The translations under genes were made by a program, and so were the position numbers. The notes beneath the pieces are model-generated. The model had not been told where the DNA came from. It worked only from the letters and a program-made list of their open reading frames with translations, and did no database searches. Source: JAXHTH01 sp034211115 (GTDB taxonomy: Bacteria > Planctomycetota > Phycisphaerae > Phycisphaerales > SM1A02). From it: a DNA stretch of 15,618 bases. Positions 7,490-15,154 of the stretch are shown in pieces. Numbering within the stretch: the stretch's first letter is position 1; each line of letters opens with the position of its first letter. The DNA lies in NCBI GenBank assembly GCA_034211115.1, contig JAXHTH010000094.1:1-15618 (forward strand). The letters are read 5' to 3'.

Positions 7490-7567
7490 ACATCTGATCC
7501 GGCGGCGCGCGCTGCACAGCACGGAGCCGGTTTCGGCCTGAAAACGATCGATGCGCCCGACGATCGC

Positions 7568-7825
7568 CTAGACCGTCAGCGCTTCGGCCTCGACCTCCAC
7601 GAGATCGTCGATGTTGACCAGCCCGATGCGGTTGTTGTCCTCATAGCGCACCCGCGCGCGGCGGGGCAGGACGTAATCGTCCAGAGCCTCCACCCGACAG
7701 ATGCGGCCGCGGTGCGCCTTTCTGTGCCCGTTGGCCGGTCGAACCTCGCAGAGCTTGCCTTCTGCGATGACGACCTCGCATCGTTGTCCGTTGAGGACGC
7801 GGATGGCGCGATGCGACCTGTTCAT
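7568..7825 (-). CDS. Small protein of unknown function (85 residues)
   Basis: ATG 7825 is preceded on the minus strand by AAAGGAG at 6 bases, an excellent ribosome binding site, which is the main reason to accept so short a gene. The product is basic in its first half (MNRSHRAIRV; RKAHRGRICRVE) and acidic at its end (DDLVEVEAEALTV). Alternating hydrophobic residues, as in CEVVIAEGKLCEVR and RVRYEDNNRIGLVNIDDL, suggest a small all-beta barrel like SH3 or Tudor folds, which might bind nucleic acid or protein (inference). There is no signal peptide or membrane helix. It is convergent with the amidohydrolase gene (78 bp between) and divergent from cinA. I do not recognise the family. Confidence 0.7.
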   Translation of the reverse strand: MNRSHRAIRVLNGQRCEVVIAEGKLCEVRPANGHRKAHRGRICRVEALDDYVLPRRARVRYEDNNRIGLVNIDDLVEVEAEALTV

Positions 7826-7975
7826 CGTGAACTCCTTTCAGCGACCATGCTGGTGCACGCCGGCATGTGGACCGTGGAGAAGATCCTCGCGATCCACACG
7901 TCGGTTCCTCGAATTGTGTGGCCCCTCCGGCGGCGGCCGGGCTCATCCCGGGGCCGATCCGTCCGCGCAAAGAGG

Positions 7976-8009
7976 AGTTTTCGAGGGCAAAATCAACAAT
8001 GCGAAAACT
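7976..8009. repeat. Inverted repeat AGTTTTCG / CGAAAACT
   Basis: Perfect 8-bp arms at 7976-7983 and 8002-8009 flank 18 bases. The element is AT-rich inside a GC-rich intergenic region, about 150 bases upstream of the leftward 85-residue gene. It could be an operator or a hairpin; no T-tract fits a terminator. Confidence 0.55.
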
Positions 8010-8184
8010 ACCCCTCCGCGCCAACCGATCGAATCGGTCGTCGCCGCCTCTTCTCGTCGGGGATCCGGACAATCCGTCCATGGGGGATCTCCGAGGGGCG
8101 ATGGTAGCAGGAATGCCGGAGCAGTGGGTCCGACACGCGTGGCCGTGCCCTCGCGGTCACGGGTTTGCCACCCCTCGCCGTCTC

Positions 8185-8215
8185 GATCGGGGCCGATGAC
8201 GGCCGTCGGCCGATC
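8185..8215. repeat. Nested dyad upstream of cinA
   Basis: GATCGG (8185-8190) pairs with CCGATC (8210-8215), and an alternative inner stem GGCCGA (8191-8196) pairs with TCGGCC (8206-8211). The two stems overlap by two bases, so they are mutually exclusive in full. It lies about 70 bases before the cinA start. Confidence 0.4.
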
Positions 8216-8284
8216 CGGGACCGCCTTCGTGGCTAGGATGATGCCGCTCCCGGGGCCTCATCCTCCTCGCCCAGGGCCCGATTC

Positions 8285-9601
8285 ATGCAGGCGGCGATCC
8301 TCTCCATCGGTGATGAGCTCACGCTCGGCCAGCACGTGGACACCAACAGCGCCTGGCTCGCCCGGCAGCTCCTCGCCCGCTCCATCGTCACCGCCGAGCA
8401 CCGCACGCTTGGCGACGACCGCGCCGCCATCGCCCGGGCGGTGGCCGAGCTGGCCGCGACCTGCGACCTGCTGCTCATCACCGGCGGGCTGGGTCCGACC
8501 GCCGACGATCTCACCCGCCCCGCGCTGGGCGACGTGCTCACGCCGGGTGAGGCGCTGGTCACGGACGAGGAGGCCGTCCGGCACGTGCGGCGCTGGTTCG
8601 CCGGGCGCAAGACGACGATGCCGCCGGCCAATCTCGCCCAGGCCCGCCGCCCGAGCACGATGCGGATGATCCCCAACGACCACGGCACCGCGCCCGGCTT
8701 GGCGGGCGAGCACGGCCGCTGCTCGATCTACGTCCTGCCCGGCCCGCCGCGCGAGATGAAGGCGATGTTTGACGAGCGCATCGCGCGCCAGTTGCCGGCG
8801 CCCGAGCCGGGACGTCGCCTGATCACCGAGACGATCCGCGCCTTCGGCCTCGGCGAATCGCGCGCCGCGCAGATTCTCGGCGATCTCGCCGAGCGCGATC
8901 ACGAGCCGATGGTCGGTCTCACCGCCGCTCAGGCGATCATCAGCGCTCGCATCCGGCACATGGGCGAAGAGCAGGAGACGTGCCGGCTCGTCGAAGAGAC
9001 CGCCACCCTCATCGAACGCCTCTGGACGCCGTACTGCTTCGGACGCGGAGAGACGACGCTCCCGGAGGCGGCGGGCGAACTGCTCCGCGCGGCGGGTCGG
9101 ACCGTCGTCACCGCCGAGTCCTGCACCGGCGGGTGGCTGGGCAAGCAGATCGTCGATGTGCCCGGCTCGAGCGCCTATTACCTCGGCGGCTGGGTGACCT
9201 ACTCCAACGAGATGAAGATCGCCGAGCTGGGTGTCCCCGCCGCTCGGCTGGATGAACACGGCGCGGTATCCGAGCCCGTGGCGGCATCGATGGCCGAAGG
9301 CGCCCTCGATCGCGGCGGGGCCGACGACAGCCTGGCCATCACCGGCGTGGCCGGGCCCGAAGGCGGCGGCCCGGGGAAACCGGCCGGGACCGTCTTCATC
9401 GCCCTCGCCCGCCGGCACCCCGATCATATCTCGACCTCCGTGCGGCGCTTCGCGTTCCGCGGCGATCGGGCGACGGTGCGCGATCGTTCGGCGAAGGCGG
9501 CCCTCCAGATGCTCCGCTTCGCCCTCCTCGGCGTCGGCGACGATCAGCCGCTGCTGTGGGAGACGGCCGGCGTCGAGGCGAAAGAGGTGGACGGGATATG
9601 A
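8285..9601 (+). CDS. cinA: CinA family protein (NMN amidohydrolase / MoCF-like domain)
   Basis: The 438-residue product starts at ATG 8285 with a weak AGGG 8 bases upstream. The N-terminal half (1 to about 170) is the MoCF-biosynthesis-like domain, with ILSIGDEL at 5-12 and the GGLGPTADD nucleotide-binding motif at 67-75. The C-terminal half (about 255-415) is the CinA amidohydrolase domain, with TAESCTGG at 276-283 (S279 likely catalytic), ITGVAGPEGG at 352-361 and KPAGTV at 365-370. Full-length CinA proteins remove the amide of nicotinamide mononucleotide or hydrolyse ADP-ribose in NAD recycling; the 'competence-induced' name is historical. Both domains look intact. The stop codon overlaps the start of folK as ATGA, so the two are translationally coupled. 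Confidence 0.95.
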   Translation: MQAAILSIGDELTLGQHVDTNSAWLARQLLARSIVTAEHRTLGDDRAAIARAVAELAATCDLLLITGGLGPTADDLTRPALGDVLTPGEALVTDEEAVRHVRRWFAGRKTTMPPANLAQARRPSTMRMIPNDHGTAPGLAGEHGRCSIYVLPGPPREMKAMFDERIARQLPAPEPGRRLITETIRAFGLGESRAAQILGDLAERDHEPMVGLTAAQAIISARIRHMGEEQETCRLVEETATLIERLWTPYCFGRGETTLPEAAGELLRAAGRTVVTAESCTGGWLGKQIVDVPGSSAYYLGGWVTYSNEMKIAELGVPAARLDEHGAVSEPVAASMAEGALDRGGADDSLAITGVAGPEGGGPGKPAGTVFIALARRHPDHISTSVRRFAFRGDRATVRDRSAKAALQMLRFALLGVGDDQPLLWETAGVEAKEVDGI

Positions 9602-10152
9602 GCGAGATGAAAACGGCCTACGTCGCGGTGGGCTCGAATCTCGGCGACCGACGCGCGCTGATCAGCTCCGCCGTCGCCGCCCTTGCCCGCCACGACGGGA
9701 TCGAGGTGAAGGCGGTGAGCTCGATCATCGAGACGGCCCCGTTGGGCCGACCCGCGCAGGGGCCGTATCTCAACGCCGTCATCAGGCTCCAGACCTCGCT
9801 CCAGCCCCACGCCCTGCTCGGGGCGTGCCAGCAGATCGAGACCGAGCACGGGCGGGACCGGGCGGCCGAGCAGCGCTGGGGCCCGCGCCGGCTGGATCTG
9901 GACATCCTGCTCTACGGCGAAGCGACGATCGACGAGCCGGATCTGGCCGTGCCCCACCCGCGGATGCACGAGCGGGCCTTCGTCCTCGATCCGCTGGCCG
10001 AACTCGCCCCGGCCCTGGTCCATCCCGTCCTCGGGCGGTCGATGACCGAGCTGCGCGATGCGCTCCGCGCGGGAGACGGCGAGGTGGAGGGCGAGACCGT
10101 TCGTCGGTCCGGGCCGAAGCCGCCGGAGACGAGCCTGGTCCCGCGGCGGTGA
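9598..10152 (+). CDS. folK: HPPK: 6-hydroxymethyldihydropterin pyrophosphokinase
   Basis: The start ATG 9598 overlaps the cinA stop (ATGA) and has GAGG (9584-9587) ten bases upstream; a GTG further up at 9556 lies deep in cinA and is less likely. The enzyme transfers pyrophosphate from ATP to 6-hydroxymethyl-7,8-dihydropterin in folate synthesis and is cytoplasmic. The N-terminus YVAVGSNLGDR (8-18) is typical, and the HPPK signature RWGPRRLDLDILLYG lies at 93-107, with the metal-binding Asp pair D100 and D102. HPRMHERAFVLDPLAELAP (120-138) is the usual C-terminal motif. The 184 residues exceed the common 155-170 because of a charged tail after about residue 155. No folP or folB is adjacent. 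Confidence 0.96.
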   Translation: MSEMKTAYVAVGSNLGDRRALISSAVAALARHDGIEVKAVSSIIETAPLGRPAQGPYLNAVIRLQTSLQPHALLGACQQIETEHGRDRAAEQRWGPRRLDLDILLYGEATIDEPDLAVPHPRMHERAFVLDPLAELAPALVHPVLGRSMTELRDALRAGDGEVEGETVRRSGPKPPETSLVPRR

Positions 10153-10260
10153 GCATTCTCCCGGGGCGAGCTTCTGCTCATCTCTCTCGTCATCGTCGGC
10201 GGATGCCGTATCATCATCAGCGCCCCGGATTGACGGCGTTTTTCCCGCCGGAGGTGATGG

Positions 10261-11613
10261 ATGACGATGTTGAACGCGCGAGTCGTGCTCGGCGCCCTCC
10301 TCGGCCTCGCCGCGGCCGCCTCGGTCGTGTGCGCCCAGTACGCGGAGCCCTACGACCCGGACCCGGAGGCGGCGAAGGCGTTCGAGCAGCTCCTCGATGC
10401 CTACCGCGATCGCCCCGCCCTGCGCGTCAGGAGCGCGCTGACCATCGAGCTTCACCAGGGCGACGCCATCGCGTCCAGCGAAGCCGTGAAGGCCGAGTTC
10501 ACCTGTTCGCGCGGCGGGGCCGGGCGCGTCAGGATCAGGCACTTCATCTGCGCCTTCCGCGACGGCGTGTTCCGCGCGATCCACGAGAAGACCGATCATT
10601 CCTATTACGAGGAGACGTACGAGGGCTCGCCGTATTGGGTCCTGCTCAGCGACTTCCTCGAGATTCCCTATCCGCATCTCGCGCTGCTTTGGGGCGAGCC
10701 GGCGCCCGAGGAAGTCTGGATGCAGCTTCATCCGGAATCACCGCTCATCGTGCCGACCACCGTTGAGGACGTACAACGCGAAGACGGTCGGCGGCAACGC
10801 ATCACGCTGTCGAGTCCGAACGCGTCGATGCGCATCCTCGTCGACCCGGAGACGAAGCTGATCGAGTCGATCGAGCACGAGATCACGGGCGGGACGTTCG
10901 TGCCGGACGGCGCGGTGAAGCGCACGAACTACACGTTCGAGCACACGACGTTCGACGAGCCGCTTGCGGCGGAGAGGATGAAGCTGGATCTCGCCGGGCG
11001 CCAGCGGGTGAGTGTTCTCGCCTCGCTGTCCCCGCCGCCCCCGGAGGCGCCGCCGGAAGGACCCCCGGGCGCGGGGCCGCCCGGGGCCGCCGCGCCGCCG
11101 GGCGGTCAGCCCGCCGTCCCCGCCCGCCCGGCCGGGCTGATCGGAAAGGAAGCGCCAAAGTTCATCCTCGCCACCGCGGACGGCGGGGCGGTCGATCTCG
11201 AGGAGCTCCGCGGCCGCGTCGTGGTCCTCGATTTCTGGGCCACCTGGTGCGGCCCGTGCATCCGCGCCCTGCCCGGGCTGCACGAGGTCGCCGAGTGGGT
11301 CCGCGCCGAAGCGCTGCCCGTGGAGATCCTGACCATCAACGTCTGGGAGCGGTCCGATTCGCCCGATGCGCGGCGCGACAAGGTCCTCGCCTTCTGGAAG
11401 AAGCACAACTTCACGCTGCCCATCGCGATGGACTTCACCGACGAAACGGCCGGCGCGTACGGCGTGACCGGCATCCCCTCGACCTTCATCATCCGCTCCG
11501 ACGGCATCGTCCACACCCACCACGCCGGCTTCGGCGGCGACTACGCCCAGACCCTCAAGAATGACATCCGAGCCGCGCTGGCGGCGCTGGAGGAGGTGGA
11601 GGACGAGGATTGA
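10261..11613 (+). CDS. Secreted two-domain protein with C-terminal TlpA-like thioredoxin
   Basis: GGAGGT (10250-10255) lies 5 bases before ATG 10261. The 450-residue product has a signal peptide (hydrophobic 8-23, likely cleaved after A25). Residues about 35-245 form a beta-rich domain with no catalytic motif I can name; its pattern (ALRVRSALTIEL, FRDGVFRAIHEKTDHSYYE, ETKLIESIEHEI) recalls LolA-like or DUF2092-type outer-surface domains that often precede redox domains in Planctomycetes (inference). A Pro/Gly/Ala-rich linker spans about 257-292. The thioredoxin domain (about 295-445) has WCGPC at 329-333 and the cis-Pro motif GIPST at 404-408. It probably acts outside the cytoplasm as a thiol-disulfide oxidoreductase. 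It is the second TlpA-like protein in the window, with linker and domain order unlike the one at 5009-5839. It lies 108 bp after folK and probably has its own promoter. Confidence 0.88.
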   Translation: MTMLNARVVLGALLGLAAAASVVCAQYAEPYDPDPEAAKAFEQLLDAYRDRPALRVRSALTIELHQGDAIASSEAVKAEFTCSRGGAGRVRIRHFICAFRDGVFRAIHEKTDHSYYEETYEGSPYWVLLSDFLEIPYPHLALLWGEPAPEEVWMQLHPESPLIVPTTVEDVQREDGRRQRITLSSPNASMRILVDPETKLIESIEHEITGGTFVPDGAVKRTNYTFEHTTFDEPLAAERMKLDLAGRQRVSVLASLSPPPPEAPPEGPPGAGPPGAAAPPGGQPAVPARPAGLIGKEAPKFILATADGGAVDLEELRGRVVVLDFWATWCGPCIRALPGLHEVAEWVRAEALPVEILTINVWERSDSPDARRDKVLAFWKKHNFTLPIAMDFTDETAGAYGVTGIPSTFIIRSDGIVHTHHAGFGGDYAQTLKNDIRAALAALEEVEDED

Positions 11614-11655
11614 GCCGGCAGAACGCGCGGCCGGGATTGACGTGCCACAGAGCCG

Positions 11656-14640
11656 ATGATGCCCATGCCTGATGTCCAGCGGCCGATTCCAGGGAATGAA
11701 GTCGATCTCGGCGGCGAGGCCGAGCTGCGGCGCTTGGCGCGCGAGCTGAAGCCACTCATCGAGGGCGACGTGCGCTTCTCGCGCCACGACCGCATGCTCT
11801 ACGCGACGGATGCGAGCATGTACCAGGTCGAGCCGCTGGGGGTGGTCGCGCCGAGGTCGATGACCGATGTGCAGCGGGTCGTCGGGTTCTGCGCCGCCCG
11901 CGGCCTGCCGGTTCTGCCCCGCGGGGGCGGCACCTCGCTGGCCGGCCAGGCCGTGAACAACACGATCGTGATCGATTTCAGCCCGTATTGCGATCGGTTG
12001 GTGGAGGTCGATGCGAAGCGGCGCCGCGCGCGCGTGCAGCCGGGGCTGGTGCTGGACGAGCTCAACGCGGCGGTGAGCGCGGAGGCGCTGATGTTCGGCC
12101 CCGACGTGGCGACCTCCGCCCACGCCACGCTGGGCGGGATGATCGGCAACAACTCCGCCGGGGCGCGGTCGATCCTCTACGGCCGGACGGCCGAGCACAT
12201 CCAGGCGATGGACGTGCTTCTCGCCGACGGGCGGCGGCTGCGCTTCGAGGAAGGCGCCGCGCAGCGCGATGAGCAGGTCGCGCAGCTCACCCGCCGCGTG
12301 GCCGAGGTCGTCCGGTCGCTGGCCGATGAGATCGAGCGGCGTTATCCGCGCACGATGCGGCGCGTGAACGGCTACAACCTCGATCTGATCCTGGCGCAGC
12401 TCCGGTCATCGACGCCCGGCACGTTCGATCGGGTCAATCTCGCGCATCTCTTCTGCGGCGCGGAGGGCACGCTGGGGGTGATGACGGAGGCGACGGTGTC
12501 GCTGGTGGAAACCCCGCGCCGCAAGGGGCTGGCGATCGTCGCGTTCCGCGATGTCGATGAAGCGCTGGCCGCGGTGGCGTCGTGTCTGGAGGATCGACCC
12601 GCCGCCGTGGAACTCGTCGACGATGTCATCATCGATCTGGCGCGGGAGAACATCCGGCATCGGCGTGCGCTCGACCTGCTGCCGTCGATGCCGGACGGCC
12701 CCGCCGGGGCCATCCTCTACGTCGAGCACTTCGCCGGTGACGAGCGCGATCTGAAGCGGCGGCTGGAGGCGCTGGGACGGAGGTTCGGCGACCAACGCGT
12801 GCGCGGCTATGTCGATGCGGAGGCGATAACCCGGGCGTGGGCGCTGCGCAAGGCGGGCGAGCCGCTCCTGCACGGCCTGCCGGGCGCGCGGAAGCCCCTC
12901 GCCTTCGTCGAGGACACCGCCGTCGATCCGCGGCGCCTGCCGGCGTTCGTGAAGCGCTTCCGGCAGGTCGTCGAGGCGCACGGGACGCGGGCGGCGTACT
13001 ACGCCCATGCCTCGGTCGGCTGCCTGCACATCCGCCCGATGATCTGCCTGAAGGACGACGACGATCGGCGGGCGATGGAGGCCATCGCCGCGGAGACGAC
13101 CGATCTTGTCCGCGAGTTCGGCGGCGCGCTGTCGGGCGAGCACGGCGACGGGCGCGTCCGCTCCCCTCTGCTGCGGCGCTTCTACGGCGACGCCATCTGC
13201 GAGGGGTTTGCCCGCATCAAGGCGATCTTCGATCCCGAGAATCGCATGAACCCCGGCATCATCACCGAGCCGGGGTCGATGACCCAGCGCCTGCGCGTGA
13301 AACCGAACGAGCGCATCGTCAACGTTCCGGAGGTGCGGACGTTCTTCCGCTACGAGCACGAGCAGGGGTTCGGCGAGGCGGTCGAGCTGTGCAACGGCGC
13401 CGGCGTGTGCCGGCGCATGCACGAGGGGACGATGTGTCCGTCCTACCGCGCGACCCGCGACGAGCGGCACGCCACCCGCGGGCGGGGCAACGCCCTGCGC
13501 CTCGCCATCACCGGGCAGTTCTCATCCGACGGTCGGACCCCGGCCTGGGACGACGAGCAGACCCTGCGCACGCTCGACCTGTGCCTGTCGTGCAAGGCGT
13601 GCAAGAGCGAATGCCCCAGCAACGTCGATCTCGCGAAGCTCAAGGCCGAGTACCTCGCCCAGGGCTATGCGCGCGGGAGAAGGATTCCGCTCTCCGCCCG
13701 GGCGATCGGGCGCGTCCGGCGACTCAACCGGGTCGGCGCGATGCTGCCCGGCGCGGCGAACGCGTTGATGCAGCTCGGCCCGGCCCGGGCGCTGGCGAAT
13801 CGCGTACTCGGCCTCGATGCCCGGCGCGGTCTGCCCCGATTCGCGCCGTCGCTGTATCGCTGGTTTCGATCGCGCCGGCCGGCGGAACTGACGGCCGCGG
13901 CGCCGGCGGTCATCCTCCTGCCCGATTGCTTTACCGCCTACAACGAGCCGCACATCGGCCGGGCGGCGGTGAGCGTGCTCGAAGCGCTGGGATACCGCGT
14001 CATCCTCCCCCGGCTCGGCTGCTGCGGGCGGGCGCTGATCAGCCAGGGACTGCTGCGGGAGGCGGTGGCCACCGGCCGAAGCACCGCGGGCGCGCTGATG
14101 AACTGCCTCGAGGCGACGGGCGCCATCGCCGTTGTCGGCTGCGAACCGAGCTGCATCTCGACCATCGTCGATGACTGGCTCGACCTGGAGATGGACGTCG
14201 ATCGCGGGCGCCTCCGGGCGCTGGCGGATCGGACGATGCTCATCGAGGATTTCATCGCCGCGCGCTGGGAGCGGCATCCGGAGCCCCCGGCGGCCGGCCA
14301 CCGGGGCGCCGCGAGGCCGATCCTCGTCCACGGGCACTGCCACCAGAAGGCGCTGTGGCGCGTCGAGCCGACGGTCGAGCTCCTGCGGCGCCTGACGGGG
14401 GCGAAGGTCGAGCTCATCGACGCCGGCTGCTGCGGGATGGCCGGGGCGTTCGGCTACAGCCCCGACCACTATGACCTCTCGATGCGGATCGGCGAGCTGA
14501 GCCTGTTCCCGGCGGTGCGGGCCCGGGGCGAGGCGGCGCTCGTCGCCCCGGGAACGAGCTGCCGGCACCAGATTCTCGAGGGCACGGGCCGGCCGGCCGG
14601 GCATCCCATCGAGCACATCGCCGCCGCGCTGGGGGTTTGA
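11656..14640 (+). CDS. FAD-linked oxidase with Fe-S and CCG domains, YdiJ/D-2-hydroxyacid dehydrogenase type
   Basis: This 994-residue fusion joins what are separate GlcD and GlcF subunits in glycolate oxidase. The N-terminal FAD-binding domain (about 40-285) has the PP-loop PRGGGTSLAGQ at 88-98 and GMIGNNSAGARSILYG at 161-176. The FAD-oxidase C-terminal domain (to about 540) holds SGEHGDGRVRSPLL (493-506). Next comes a ferredoxin-like part with C579, C585 and C594 and the 4Fe-4S motif CxxCxxCxxxCP at 643-654. The C-terminal part has two CCG motifs, LGCCGRA (788-794) and AGCCGMAGAFGY (923-934), plus HGHCHQKAL (892-900), as in heterodisulfide-reductase-like subunits. E. coli YdiJ, of similar length and order, is a D-2-hydroxyglutarate dehydrogenase; D-lactate or glycolate are other possible substrates. 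Electrons probably go to a membrane quinone or another carrier. Start choice among ATG 11656, 11659 and 11665 is open, as no strong ribosome binding site is present. Confidence 0.95.
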   Translation: MMPMPDVQRPIPGNEVDLGGEAELRRLARELKPLIEGDVRFSRHDRMLYATDASMYQVEPLGVVAPRSMTDVQRVVGFCAARGLPVLPRGGGTSLAGQAVNNTIVIDFSPYCDRLVEVDAKRRRARVQPGLVLDELNAAVSAEALMFGPDVATSAHATLGGMIGNNSAGARSILYGRTAEHIQAMDVLLADGRRLRFEEGAAQRDEQVAQLTRRVAEVVRSLADEIERRYPRTMRRVNGYNLDLILAQLRSSTPGTFDRVNLAHLFCGAEGTLGVMTEATVSLVETPRRKGLAIVAFRDVDEALAAVASCLEDRPAAVELVDDVIIDLARENIRHRRALDLLPSMPDGPAGAILYVEHFAGDERDLKRRLEALGRRFGDQRVRGYVDAEAITRAWALRKAGEPLLHGLPGARKPLAFVEDTAVDPRRLPAFVKRFRQVVEAHGTRAAYYAHASVGCLHIRPMICLKDDDDRRAMEAIAAETTDLVREFGGALSGEHGDGRVRSPLLRRFYGDAICEGFARIKAIFDPENRMNPGIITEPGSMTQRLRVKPNERIVNVPEVRTFFRYEHEQGFGEAVELCNGAGVCRRMHEGTMCPSYRATRDERHATRGRGNALRLAITGQFSSDGRTPAWDDEQTLRTLDLCLSCKACKSECPSNVDLAKLKAEYLAQGYARGRRIPLSARAIGRVRRLNRVGAMLPGAANALMQLGPARALANRVLGLDARRGLPRFAPSLYRWFRSRRPAELTAAAPAVILLPDCFTAYNEPHIGRAAVSVLEALGYRVILPRLGCCGRALISQGLLREAVATGRSTAGALMNCLEATGAIAVVGCEPSCISTIVDDWLDLEMDVDRGRLRALADRTMLIEDFIAARWERHPEPPAAGHRGAARPILVHGHCHQKALWRVEPTVELLRRLTGAKVELIDAGCCGMAGAFGYSPDHYDLSMRIGELSLFPAVRARGEAALVAPGTSCRHQILEGTGRPAGHPIEHIAAALGV

Positions 14641-14758
14641 GGACGGTCGGCGGGTCGGACGACGTCCCGGCAAGACGAGGTCCGATAATCAAATCCCTTG
14701 AATACTAAACCCCTCGATGCGATGGGGCCGACGATCCCTCAAACGAGAGGTACGCATC

Positions 14759-14935
14759 ATGAACCACACGAAGCGCCCGCGAGACTCGGTTTGGAAAAGG
14801 GTCGATGACGGAGGCCGCGGCCCGCCTCGATCGGCGCGGGTCCGGACCCATGAAAAATCCACGTCGCACCTTTCGGCACGACGCGGAGAGAAGAGAGAGA
14901 GACTTGCGGGGGAAGCGTGGAGGCGTCCCGCCTAA
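14759..14935 (+). CDS. Doubtful short ORF running into the repeat array
   Basis: ATG 14759 is preceded by GAGAGG (14745-14750) at 8 bases, a reasonable ribosome binding site. The 58-residue product is strongly basic, starts MNHTKRPRDSVW, and its last 25 or so residues are translated from repeat unit 1. It ends at TGA 14933-14935, where unit 2 begins. It has no recognisable domain. It may be a real small protein, a leader peptide, or a chance frame; the overlap with a structured repeat argues for caution. Confidence 0.25.
   Translation: MNHTKRPRDSVWKRVDDGGRGPPRSARVRTHEKSTSHLSARRGEKRERLAGEAWRRPA
14838..14849. repeat. Perfect 12-bp palindrome before the repeat array
   Basis: GGGTCCGGACCC reads the same on both strands and ends six bases before the first repeat unit. 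It occupies the place where a variable hairpin would stand if a decayed unit preceded unit 1. Confidence 0.5.
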
Positions 14936-15154
14936 TCCACGCCGTACCTTCCGGCACGGCGCAGAGAGAAGAGAGAGAGCTTGTCGGAGGACCGAGTCCG
15001 TTGCGGTCCCCGCCAAATCCACGCCGCACCTTCCGGCACGGCGCGGAGAGAAGAGAGAGAGCCTGTCGGAGGACCGAGTCCGTTTCGATCCTCGCCAAAT
15101 CCACGCCGCACCTTCCGGCACGGCGCGGAGAGAAGAGAGAGAGCCTGTCGGAGA
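14856..15154 (+). repeat. Tandem array of four structured 78-82 bp repeats
   Basis: Units start at AATCCACG at 14856, 14934, 15016 and 15098; the periods are 78, 82 and 82 bases and the fourth unit is kept only to about 15154. Each has a core of about 55 bases: a stem CGCCG/CGGCG around a loop with CC-TTCC-GG, then the purine tract GGAGAGAAGAGAGAGAG (one A-for-G change in unit 2), then CTGTCGGAG. A variable stretch of about 26 bases follows. Cores 3 and 4 are nearly identical, unit 2 differs at a few bases, and unit 1 is most diverged. In unit 1 the stem is CGTCG/CGACG, a change on both arms that keeps pairing. The 82-base periods shift the reading frame. It is not a CRISPR: repeats are too long, spacers too similar and too few. 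Confidence 0.85.

Larger units (their letters stand above)
7826..8284. other. Divergent intergenic region between the 85-residue gene and cinA
   Basis: These 459 bases hold no credible gene. An AT-rich island at about 7976-8010 contains a perfect 8-bp inverted repeat, and a nested dyad lies at 8185-8215, about 70 bases before cinA. I see no clear -35/-10 pair for either gene. Confidence 0.55.

Noticed and set aside
7490..7567. Intrinsic terminator between the convergent amidohydrolase and 85-residue genes
   Set aside because: Only a 4-bp GCCG/CGGC stem is visible and no T-run follows on either strand.
10230..10235. TTGACG as a -35 box before the two-domain thioredoxin gene
   Set aside because: The matching -10 position would fall on the ribosome binding site at 10250-10255, leaving no room for a leader.
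9544..10731. 395-codon minus-strand frame over folK and the start of the next gene
   Set aside because: It is antisense to folK with its intact HPPK signature and spans unrelated genes.
12406..13470. 354-codon minus-strand frame inside the FAD/Fe-S oxidase gene
   Set aside because: The plus strand encodes the intact, motif-rich oxidase across this whole stretch.
14856..15154. CRISPR array
   Set aside because: Conserved parts are about 55 bp, intervening parts are related between units, there are only four copies, and no cas gene is present.
14856..15154. Integron attC sites
   Set aside because: The GTTRRRY/RYYYAAC core sites and gene cassettes are missing.
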